A stretch of DNA of 35,425 nucleotides from Seison nebaliae (Eukaryota; Rotifera; Pararotatoria; Seisonacea; Seisonidae): NCBI GenBank assembly GCA_023231475.1, contig JALJEE010000769.1, forward strand, positions 1 through 35,425, read 5' to 3'. This document shows, in pieces, positions 10,915 to 19,964 of this stretch (position 1 is its first letter; each line of letters begins with the position of its first letter). The notes under the pieces are model-generated. The model ran no database searches, had not been told where the DNA came from, and was given only the letters and a program-made list of their open reading frames with translations. Both the position numbers and the translations under genes were made by a program.

Positions 10915-11450
10915 ATGAAATTAATTTTAATTCTCTCCGTTGTTTGCGCCGTGACAATTTCAAGTTTAGCCTTTTCTCACTTCAATTTATTCAATCTTTT
11001 AAATTTCCATTTAAGTCGAAGTTTGAATCAAAATCATTTGAATTTCTAAAAATATATTTTTTATGTAACAAAAGGGAAAATTTAATTGTGCACATCATAA
11101 AGATTGTTCACACGCTCCTCAACATAAAGTTTGTGGATCTGATCACCACACTTACGAAAATGTCTGCACACTCCATGTGGCTGCTTGTGATGATCCTTCA
11201 ATAACAAAAGTTCACAATGGAGAATGCGAAAACGGTTAACATTTCATCTTCACTCAAAAGTGTAATAAATACATTGAGAATAGACGAGACGACGACAGAA
11301 GAACCACCAAAATGTCACATTAAAGCTTGTCCCGATAAATTTCAACCAGTTTGTGGTAACGATGGTATCACTTACGATAATGCTTGCATGTTGAGAAACG
11401 AAAAATGCAACAAAATTGGACTGAAGCTTTTGAAGCACGAGAAATGTTAA
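10915..11450 (+). CDS. Secreted two-domain Kazal-type inhibitor
   Basis: Exons 10915-10950, 11075-11234 and 11284-11450 give 120 residues. The first exon encodes a short signal peptide (MKLILILSVVCA). Exon 2 is a complete Kazal domain with six cysteines and the signature VCGSDHHTYENVC. Exon 3 is a second one (CPDKFQPVCGNDGITYDNAC), joined by a T/E/P-rich linker. Kazal domains are tight serine protease inhibitors or follistatin-like binding modules. The inhibitory P1 residue, second after Cys2, would be His in domain 1 and Asp in domain 2, which is not typical of trypsin inhibitors. The first intron (donor GTGACA, 124 nt) is chosen because it alone joins the signal peptide to domain 1 in frame. 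The second (GTTAAC, 49 nt) is well supported. Domain identity is certain; the target is not. Confidence 0.88.
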
Positions 11451-11991
11451 TTTTGTTAATGGCGAATGAATTTTGAGAATTGAATGAACTCCGAACTCAA
11501 AAAATTGAGGCAAAACCGTTTTGGTTACTCGGAAATAATAATCAACTCATTTCTTTCTCATCTAAATATCTTTAAGTCAATATAATTATCACCCTCAACA
11601 TGTTCTTCCTATTTCATTTTTACGAACGATAATTTGATGATAATGAAGATCCGTATGTTAAATGTTCATCAGCAAACATTTATCAGATCGATGATCTCTC
11701 TACTTCTTCTTCTGGTAGAGTCGGATAACTGGAAGAAGATATTGTGTAGGTGTGAGAAATTCTTATCCCGATGATCTTTTAGTAAAGACTTCATAAGTCA
11801 ATAAGTCGATATTCGGATGCGGAAGAGTCTCGATAACTTCATTCCTTTTATTTCATCCAAATATCATTTTTCTTATTTGGTGTCTGTCTAATCAACTGAA
11901 TTTGTTCGAACACACTCTTAATTCTCATAAAATCCAATTCAACCAATTTGGTGTATCAACAAAATTATAAGAATTCTAAATTTTAGGAAGC
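11451..11991. other. Intergenic, 541 nt, Kazal gene to MORN4
   Basis: No coding signal. A TTTTAG precedes the MORN4 start by five bases, a possible leader-intron or trans-splice acceptor. Confidence 0.5.
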
Positions 11992-13653
11992 ATGTCAACG
12001 AAGTACGAGAATATGAGTTCCATCAATTCGAAAATAAATTATGATTCATGTTTCTCTTCTTTCTGATGAATCACTTCTAGTTTATCTCTTAGTTAAACAA
12101 CAATATCGATATGTTGATGGAAGTCAATATAATGGTGAATGGAATAAGGAAGGATTACGTGATGGATATGGAATATTTCTAACGACAAACAATGGAATAT
12201 ATGTAGGACAATTTGAAAACGGTTTATCTCATGGACTAGGCACATTAATTTTATCGGATAATTCTCGGTTAATTTCACAAAATTAAATTTCTTTTTAATT
12301 AAATTAGTTTTAAATTTTAATTTAATTAAAAAAGATGTTTATTGATTAAAAAAATATGAGGAAAAAATCTTTCTAGTATATTGATGGAATTATATTTCAT
12401 CAGATTTAATTTAAATGAATAACTTTTATTTAAAACAGATATGATGGTGAGTTCAGTTTTGGTCTTTATCATGGTTTGGGACAATTTGAACGATGCGATA
12501 ATGTAAAATTTATGGGTTCATTTATTAATGGTCAAGTTAATGGACATGGTTAGTACCTCTCAACTTTCCAAACAATTCTCGTTTGATTATCGTTGAAGAA
12601 GAAAGATTTTCTTTCTTATACGAATGTTTTCGATGAGCTCTCATTTGTTTTCTTTCTTCTTTTCGTCTAGACGGTACTAAAGTTCTTGTAGACGATTTCT
12701 TATACATCATCATTCTCCTATTAAGCTTATGTGCTGATCTTTCCTCAGTTCGACTTCGAACTATTTGCAATAATTGATTCTTGAAAATCCTTAACTTAGA
12801 ACCATGTGTCTGACGATGTGCTTCCGATGTGCAATCTTCATGATGATATGCCTTCTTGGCAAATTGACACATTGCTCTTCTGGTTTTCGAGTTTTTGGCA
12901 GGTGGTTTATCTCTCCGACCGAAATGATGTGCATAAATTGCAAATTTCTTATCACGGTAAATATGAATAACGTCGTTCTCAGAGACGATTGATTGAAGAG
13001 AATTCGTTCGCTGAAGTTCATGAACATCCTCTTCACATATATGTCTGCGAGATAAAGGACCACGTCTTTTTCTTCTTTTTTCTCCAATACCATTAGGCTT
13101 TAGTGAATGATTAACAGACGATAGTGAAGCGTTTAATTTGTTATAACATAAGTAGTAAGATGTAACTTGTTCGGTTACTATTAAGAGATCATTCACTTGA
13201 TTTATTACGCCTTCGAAAATTTTCAACATTTCTTACTATGACAACAGATATGACAACGGACACTAAAAAGAATAGACACAAAAATTAAAACGGAACAAAT
13301 TCGGGACATACAATCCAAAATTTTGGATTTTAAACTAAAAAAAAAGAAATCTAAAAATTCTTTTATCATCTCCTCTTTATGTCTGTCATTCCATTAATAA
13401 TTATGTAAATTTTTTTTCTGTTACTATCACCAAAATATGCGATACGAAATAGAAAACTAATTTTCATGGTTCTCATTCAATTTTAGGAAGAATACAATTT
13501 CATGAAGAAGCATTACCAATTGATGGAAAATTCGAAAAGAATAAATTAGTTCAACGAGAGAATTGCAACGAAATAGTAGAGAAAGTCAATACAATTGGGA
13601 TGAGAACGAAGAAGCAATATGATTTCTTAACTTCAATTTCAACCCAAAAATAA
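11992..13653 (+). CDS. MORN4: MORN repeat-containing protein 4
   Basis: Four exons (11992-12049, 12093-12267, 12439-12548, 13487-13653), 169 residues. MORN4 (retinophilin) is a small MORN-repeat protein that binds the tail of class III myosin and localises it in actin protrusions. MORN repeats are visible: DGSQYNGEWNKEGLRDGYG, GIYVGQFENGLSHGLGTL, YDGEFSFGLYHGLGQF and FMGSFINGQVNGHG. The family-specific C-terminus is also present (GKFEKNKLVQRENCNEIV, matching the FENNKLLRREKCSAIV segment of vertebrate MORN4). Introns are 43, 171 and 938 nt, with donors GTTTCT, GTTAAT and GTTAGT. The large third intron contains an ORF on the other strand. The gene converges on TAF12 with only 40 bases between stop codons. 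Confidence 0.92.
12537..13229 (-). CDS. Basic orphan protein, antisense inside MORN4 intron 3
   Basis: Uninterrupted 230-residue ORF from the ATG at 13229. It fills most of the 938-nt MORN4 intron and its stop lies in the last 12 bases of MORN4 exon 3. It is very rich in Arg, Lys and His, with nuclear-localisation-like clusters (EKRRKRRGPLSRRH, SRRKEERKQMRAHRKH) and a less basic N-terminal 50 residues. There is no signal peptide or membrane segment. I do not recognise it. An intronic ORF this long without stops in such AT-rich DNA is unlikely by chance, and the intron is several times larger than its neighbours, which supports a nested gene. It could instead be a decayed insertion. Confidence 0.6.
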   Translation of the reverse strand: MLKIFEGVINQVNDLLIVTEQVTSYYLCYNKLNASLSSVNHSLKPNGIGEKRRKRRGPLSRRHICEEDVHELQRTNSLQSIVSENDVIHIYRDKKFAIYAHHFGRRDKPPAKNSKTRRAMCQFAKKAYHHEDCTSEAHRQTHGSKLRIFKNQLLQIVRSRTEERSAHKLNRRMMMYKKSSTRTLVPSRRKEERKQMRAHRKHSYKKENLSSSTIIKRELFGKLRGTNHVH

Positions 13654-13678
13654 TTTTTTACAAATTTTATTTTTCATG

Positions 13679-13694
13679 AAATAAATATTTATTT
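13679..13694. terminator. Palindromic poly(A) signal shared by MORN4 and TAF12
   Basis: The 16-base perfect palindrome AAATAAATATTTATTT carries AATAAA on both strands. It lies 26 bases after the MORN4 stop and directly after the TAF12 stop, whose last base overlaps it. It is well placed to serve both convergent genes. Confidence 0.7.
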
Positions 13695-15755
13695 TACAAA
13701 TCTAAATTTCTCTTCAATTGCGCTGATCTTTGTCGATCCGATTGTCGTTGAGTGCATCGCTCCATATGCATACTAATCATACCGGGTTGATAAATAGATG
13801 TATTTTCTCCTGATTGAAATTTAATAATTTCTTTATTATCTCCAACGATTGGATCACTATGAATCGATTCTCCAAAGTTCGTATCAGCATATCCGTGATA
13901 AATTTCTCCCAAGAAATTTTCCATATAAAAATTAACATCAATCGGTTCCAACGTTGTCGATTTACGATACTAAAATTAATTTTCTTTTAGTTTAGAAAAT
14001 TATAAATAGAAAAATGAAACTTTTGAAGCACAACGACAAATACCATCAATTGTTTCATTAATAAGATAATCGAGAAGAATAGCGAATACTTCTGATGTTT
14101 CTTCTTCCATTTCCAATCCACCCGAAAGTCGTTTCATAACTTCTCGTATTTTATTTGGAGTAACGACAGGTCGAGCATACAACTGCTCCAGAATGGAGAA
14201 GAAGTTTTGTTCTTCTTCCAGTTGTTTTATTCGTTTGTCATCTCCTCCTGCCTTATTTGTCAATTGACGAGCATGCTCTTGACCGATACTCTTCAAATAA
14301 TTAGTTACTTTCCATGAACGATCTTGATTTTGCATCAACATTTTTTTATTGAATTGTATTCGATTCTGTCCCGAGTTTTCTCTAGAGACCTTCTGATGAT
14401 AATCCATTAAACTCTGTCTAATACATCGCACACTTTCAGATACATTTAATAAATGAGCTGTCGTTTTATATACCACATTCTCATCAGCTAATCGAGGCTG
14501 TTTGACAGTTTTACTCACTTGATCTGAAGTCCATTGTTGATTTAATTGATAAGGCGAATTCGCTACATTTCTTGAGTCGATTGTCATTGACTTGGTAGTC
14601 TGTTCAATTCTATCGTTTTGATACTTATTTGAAATTTCTTGAATCGATGAAGTGACACTAGGATGAATCTGATTTTTAAATGAATTGGACGATGATGATG
14701 ATATTGATATGTCATGTTTTGTCTAAAATTATTCGAACAAAAGAAGTAACAGAAAAGCAAAAACTAAAAATAAATGAATATAAATAAAGAAAAACGTTCA
14801 CAGCGAATTCGCTTAATACGACGTCCGATGGTCCACTCACTTCATCACGTCGTTGCCCATATTGATTCGTTTTCATTGTCTGTTCATTTTTATGATAATT
14901 TGGATGCGGTGATTGGACGGAATGTGGAGAGAAGGGAGGACGTGGCGAAGGAGCATGTAGGACACGTTGAGAAAACGAAGCGGGAGGTTGTGGATAAACG
15001 GTGTGTGATATTTGACGAATTGGACGTGGTTGATGAGCATAAATATTCGGAGTAGGTAGAGTAGCTGACACACTTAATGGATGGGGAATGTTATTAGCAG
15101 AATTCTGCTCCATCATTCGACTCATATTATTCGATTCATTTGGATTGTTCATATTAATCATTTGATCATTCATCGAATTGTATAGATGAGGTTGATGAGT
15201 ATTCGGATGTGATCGATTTTGATTATTCATTGACGAATTATAATAAACAGTATTATTCGCATTATTCCCATAATTCACATTCATAATTGTATTTACATTA
15301 TTATTCAGGAAATTCATTTGGTTCCCTGAATTATTATTTCCATAATTCATATTAGATGAATTTTCTTCCTTCACCTTAATCTCTTTAGCGACGCGCTCTT
15401 CTAAATCCTTCAATTTCTTTAATGATTCGGCTATGTCATTAATATTTCCTTTCGATTCCAACACTTCAATCTTCTTTCGGATAACATCTGTCAACGATAA
15501 AAATCATTTTGGAAATGATGAAGAGAGAGGGAAAGTTCTTAGATTATATCCTTAGATTTATTATTCTTAGATACCTCAAATTAATGGCTTAAAATATAAT
15601 GTCGATATAATCTTTCATAAAATTATAAAAGTTTTTTATAGACAAATTATCCAATTCAATCTATTATGTTCACACATGAAATGACGATAAACGAATCATT
15701 ACTAACTTCGTATTGTATACAAATCTTTATTTTTATCAATTGCTATTTCTTCCAT
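13694..15755 (-). CDS. TAF12: TFIID/SAGA subunit TAF12, long form
   Basis: Exons read downward: 15755-15707, 15487-14841, 14722-14021, 13969-13694; total 1674 nt, 557 aa. TAF12 is a histone-fold protein pairing with TAF4 in TFIID (and its partner in SAGA). The fold is at about residues 415-490: TPNKIREVMKRLSGG, then SEVFAILLDYLINETIDGIC, then YRKSTTLEPIDVNFYMEN, the last being the strongest match (RHRKSSTLEVKDVQLHLE in human). A basic tail with many QR/K residues follows, as in the family. Known TAF12s are usually 160-200 residues; here about 400 residues rich in Asn, Met, Pro and Gln precede the fold, after a short coiled coil (residues 20-50). The 49-nt first exon is inferred: its ATG and a GTTAGT donor join in phase. 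Other introns: GTGAGT 118 nt, GTTTCA 51 nt. Confidence 0.85.
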
Positions 15756-16317
15756 TGTTTCAGAAAGCTTCTTGGATTTTTTTCAAGATGAAATAAACAC
15801 TTTTTAGATGGATTACTCTTTCCCTTGTTGATTGAAATTGGTTTACTCTTTCCGTGATTTAAATTTTATAAGGTAAATGTTCTTACATACATCCCTCTCA
15901 CTCCTCCCAACTTACATGTATATTGTTGGTTTCTCTCCTCCAATATTTCTCCAATTTCACATTACACATAAATCATACTGTTGTTTCTATTTTGAACTAT
16001 ATCTATCAATACGTTCCATCTTCTATTTTCTTCGATGAATCTTTTTTAGTCAATCATATAATTCATCGCTTTACAGACATGGTCATTAAACAGGATAAGT
16101 TAATATTGAATTTTAAATTGTAGCCGAACTGCTAAATTTATATACTATAATAGCTCTGAATAAATTTCTCCAATTACAATTTGAAATTTCATCTTTATTC
16201 ATTCAATGTCAATTAAAATTTAAATAAGTTTACAATAATTTGAAATGAATCTCCATTTACTTTTGCAGTAGTTGCTGTTGACAAATATTTCTAAGTAACT
16301 CTCTCACAACATTTTCA
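15756..16317. promoter_or_regulatory. Divergent intergenic region, TAF12 / PKMYT1
   Basis: 562 nt between the starts of two divergent genes, so it must hold both promoters. No specific motif is convincing. The short frame at 15923-16123 on + looks like chance. Confidence 0.5.
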
Positions 16318-18222
16318 ATGTTTGGCTTTACAAAAATTTTTATAGAAGAAATGTATATGAATTCTGAAGTTTCACCACCGCCTAACCGGAAATTTTTATC
16401 TCCTATTATCAATAGAACACCGAAGAGATTTAATGAGAATCATGCTTATGGTGCAATCACAATTTCTCGACAACAAAGATTGTTAGGAAGTCGATTGAAG
16501 TCAAATCGAGGATGTATGTCAACGACGAGGGCGAAATTGCAGAAGAAACAGAATGGAGATGATGGATTCGCCCATCGAGTGAAATATGATCCGGAGATAT
16601 TTCTGATGAAATTAAAAGAGAAAATTCGACGGAAGGAACTGGTTAATCAATATCGTTCTTCCACTCAATCAAGAAATATATTAATAAATGATTCAGTTGA
16701 TGACAGTGAAGATTTGTTAAAGTCACCGATCGAAATGGTGAATCGATTTAAACTTTCAAAGATTTCCGTGTTGGATAATCATGCAGAAGAAATGAAATCA
16801 TATCGGTTCATTGCATTGAAATATGGTAAGCAGAAATTGAAGGAATCTGACTCATATTTCCAGGAGAATTATATTCGTGGACGATTGTTGGGTGATGGAA
16901 ATTTCGGGCAAATTTATGAAGTGAAAGAGAAATATTCGAATCGTTCATATGCCATAAAATCGAATGAATGTACATTCGGTGCTGTTCATTCGAATGGTTA
17001 TCGAATGTTCAAACTGAATGAATTATATTTTCTTCAAGTCATTCCCTCTCATTTCAATTGTGTCCGTTACTTCGATTGTTGGACACAAAATTCTCATTTA
17101 CATATTTTGACTGAATTGTGTGAGATGAATTTAGAAGAATTCATTTATACAACCAATAAGAAGAGTTTAGATGAATTATGTATCTGGAAATATTTGTTTG
17201 ATATCGCATCAGCATTATCGCATCTTCATTCATACGACGTTCTCCACATGGATGTGAAACCGGCCAATATTCTATTGACACACTCGTTGACTACAGCGAA
17301 ATTAGGAGATTTCGGTATAGTTGGAAGTGTTACCGATTTGAAACGGAATGAAGTTGATGGTGATTCAGTTTATGTTGCACCAGAAATTTACAAAGGAAAT
17401 TATACGGTGAAATCGGATGCCTTTAGTCTTGGAATGTTACTTCTGGAATTATCAATATTTCTCAACTTCCAAGAAGAGAAACACAATATTTGGAATTCAC
17501 TTTATAATGAGGAAGCGAATTGGGAATTGAAATATTTGATAAATCGCTCAAGTTTCTTAAGGAGAACTATCAAAGGTCTATTACAATTCAATGTGAAAAA
17601 AAGAATTTCGATAACAAAATTATTTGAATTGAAACAATTTCAGAAATTTCAATTAATTCGAAAAATTTTCTTTCAGTTCTTTCAAGTCTTTTTGACAACC
17701 ATGCAAATTATTCGTATGGCATCCTACTTCTTCTATGATGAGATTCATCAAAATAATAAAAAGAATATTACTCCATCATTAGATCGATATGCTACATTAA
17801 CGGACAAGAATAATAATGATGATAATGAGACAGATGATCGACATAATCGATCAAGATCAGCCTCATCATCTCATTCTATTCCAAGTAATCGAACATCCAG
17901 AATAAATTTAAATGACTCTTTCATCAATATGGAAATGGATTGGGATAGTACGATTGAAGGTGATGCTCCATTGGTAGTTTATGATGAGGATGATAATTCC
18001 ATTCCTGATGATGATGCTCTCCATCATCTTCAAAGGCGAAAAACAAAGATTAGCGATGGAAAATTGTTAGAATATCATACGTGTGAAAAACGGTTAAAAA
18101 ATCAAGATTCCGATAAAGAACGACGTATGGCATATTCATGTCGGAAAGAATCGCCATTACCTTCAGGAATGAATTGTCGTCGACTATTCTCGTCACGAGT
18201 AATTAAATTCGAAGATGATTAG
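16318..18222 (+). CDS. PKMYT1: Membrane-associated Wee1-family kinase, PKMYT1-like
   Basis: Single ORF of 634 residues. Myt1 phosphorylates CDK1 on Thr14/Tyr15 to hold cells before mitosis. The kinase domain covers about 183-440: glycine loop LLGDGNFGQ, Lys214 in AIK, HPNC-like SHFNCVRYFDCW, catalytic loop HMDVKPANI with Asp312, Lys314 and Asn317, DFG at 331-333, and the family-typical activation segment VDGDSVYVAPE (EGDPRYMAPE in vertebrate Myt1). ELCEMNLEEF and SDAFSLGMLLLELS also match Myt1/Wee1. After the kinase a moderately hydrophobic stretch (IFFQFFQVFLTTMQIIRM) sits where Myt1 has its ER/Golgi membrane anchor. The tail is acidic and charged. All catalytic residues are present, so it should be active. 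Myt1 is preferred over Wee1 because of the post-kinase hydrophobic segment. Confidence 0.85.
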   Translation: MFGFTKIFIEEMYMNSEVSPPPNRKFLSPIINRTPKRFNENHAYGAITISRQQRLLGSRLKSNRGCMSTTRAKLQKKQNGDDGFAHRVKYDPEIFLMKLKEKIRRKELVNQYRSSTQSRNILINDSVDDSEDLLKSPIEMVNRFKLSKISVLDNHAEEMKSYRFIALKYGKQKLKESDSYFQENYIRGRLLGDGNFGQIYEVKEKYSNRSYAIKSNECTFGAVHSNGYRMFKLNELYFLQVIPSHFNCVRYFDCWTQNSHLHILTELCEMNLEEFIYTTNKKSLDELCIWKYLFDIASALSHLHSYDVLHMDVKPANILLTHSLTTAKLGDFGIVGSVTDLKRNEVDGDSVYVAPEIYKGNYTVKSDAFSLGMLLLELSIFLNFQEEKHNIWNSLYNEEANWELKYLINRSSFLRRTIKGLLQFNVKKRISITKLFELKQFQKFQLIRKIFFQFFQVFLTTMQIIRMASYFFYDEIHQNNKKNITPSLDRYATLTDKNNNDDNETDDRHNRSRSASSSHSIPSNRTSRINLNDSFINMEMDWDSTIEGDAPLVVYDEDDNSIPDDDALHHLQRRKTKISDGKLLEYHTCEKRLKNQDSDKERRMAYSCRKESPLPSGMNCRRLFSSRVIKFEDD

Positions 18223-19964
18223 TCATGACAATATAGTTCGATGTGTTTCTCTTTTTTTCTGGAACGATTTCTTCGTCTAATACATCCAATGTATTTCTCT
18301 TTATTTCATTGCCCTTTTATTACTCAAGCTTTTAAGATCTTTTTTCTTATTCAAAGAATAACTTTTCAGTTTCTCTTCATTTTTTTTCTACTTTTCAATA
18401 TTTTCTCCTTCAACAAATATATTTATAAAATTTTCATCGTTTCATCTCATAACATTTTTTCATTTTAATTAAGTATTCTCATTTTTGATGTATTTTTCTT
18501 TTATGGAAATTATCATCAATTTAATCATCTCTTATCGCTAACTACTAGAATATCTACTTTTTTTATGAGAAATCGTCGAAATTAATTACAGAATAAATTT
18601 ATATTTTCCTCTTTTTTCAATACTCAATTTTTCAATATAAATTAGGATCACTTCCTATAATGATTCTAGAGGTTTTTAAGTTTCAACTAGAGACATTTTA
18701 TGTTTTTGAAATCTTTTCATTATTGGGAAAGAATGGTAAAGAAATCGTAGAGACGACCGTGGTTGTTGGAGCGAAATAGAAATAACTAGTAACAGGAAAC
18801 GGAACTTTTCAATGAAAGATTCATATTGATGATGTTAATTGAAGAAGGTTTCTTTTGATGTAATGAGAAAGAAATGAAAAGAAAGACTGACATGACATAA
18901 TTAGCAACTATTTTTATAATGTTAATGAACTTCTATGCTACTGCTGACATTATTCCTATTCATTCGATTTTTGACATTACATTTCTGAGCATATTGTTCA
19001 GTTTACATAATTTTCATTTTTATGCGTTTTATTAACTTTCCTTTATTTTAACTTTTTTCTTCTCTAATGGACAATATCGTACTCCATTTCTTTAAAAGAT
19101 TTATTCTGATAAGACCAAATAAAATTGCATAATATCCAACAATTTCTTTCGTTCATTCTCCACCATAAATACTAACGAGTAGAAGTTAGAGAAGAGTTCA
19201 TGTAAACATGTTTATGAAAATGAAAATTAATTTGGAAGAATAATTTTAAAGAGATCGTCTGTCAACAATATTATAAGTAGACTATCGTCGGAATTATATG
19301 GAAGAAATTGAATGATATATGATATTAAAGTAATGGAGGAGGGAATAGTAAGTAAAAGATGATGTTTTTATTATGTGTTCGAGGTTGTATTAAACTTTCT
19401 TATTATGCTCACTCATTCTGACAGCCGAAGAAATAATATTTCACTTAAAATTGCTCGTTCAACTACTTAAGATTAATCTCAATTTCGACACATTTCTTTT
19501 ATTCAATTCCATCTTCGAATAGCCAAATGTTGAACGATGAGAATATGGTTCTTATTCGGAGTCTAAGTGAAAATAAAATATTTTATTATTCATTCCCTTC
19601 GATCTGATTGATTAATGAAATAGAGGAGAAATAAATTGGTTCGATTAATTGGGGTGGAATGTCCATAAAAGAATTATATCGATTTTATTATTAATTTGTA
19701 TCGATTTCTTTTTTACTTTTCATCTAATAAGGTTTTCCTTGAAACCTATGCGGAAATATTTTTTTCCAAATTTTTTTTTTAGTTGCATATTTTTTAAATT
19801 TAATCCCAAAATATTGTAAACAACGAATTATAGAAACTATTTGAATCTAATTGTTCTAATATTTATTTCAATTCATTTGTTTTGTACTTTAACAATAGAA
19901 AGGAAAGGAAACTAACATAAGATGTTAGATAGTGCTCATAATAATAATTTAATATGAAATTGAA
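18223..19964. other. Largest gene-free stretch, 1742 nt
   Basis: T-rich at its left end (probably the PKMYT1 3' UTR), then AT-rich with short frames only on both strands. I see no exon with recognisable protein, no RNA gene and no repeat array. It probably includes the promoter and leader of the following gene. Confidence 0.5.

Noticed and set aside
12050-12080. 31-nt intron alternative in MORN4
   Set aside because: Leads to a stop after two codons; the 43-nt form continues into the first MORN repeat.
14774-15055. Plus-strand ORF of 93 codons
   Set aside because: Antisense shadow of the TAF12 Pro/Asn-rich exon and its intron.
16829-16866. GTAAGC...TTTCCAG, a 38-nt intron look-alike in PKMYT1
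   Set aside because: Removing it breaks the frame and deletes the conserved SYFQENY segment that precedes the kinase glycine loop.
18241-18468. Phe-rich 75-codon ORF after PKMYT1
   Set aside because: Composition is that of T-rich 3' UTR; no coding pattern.
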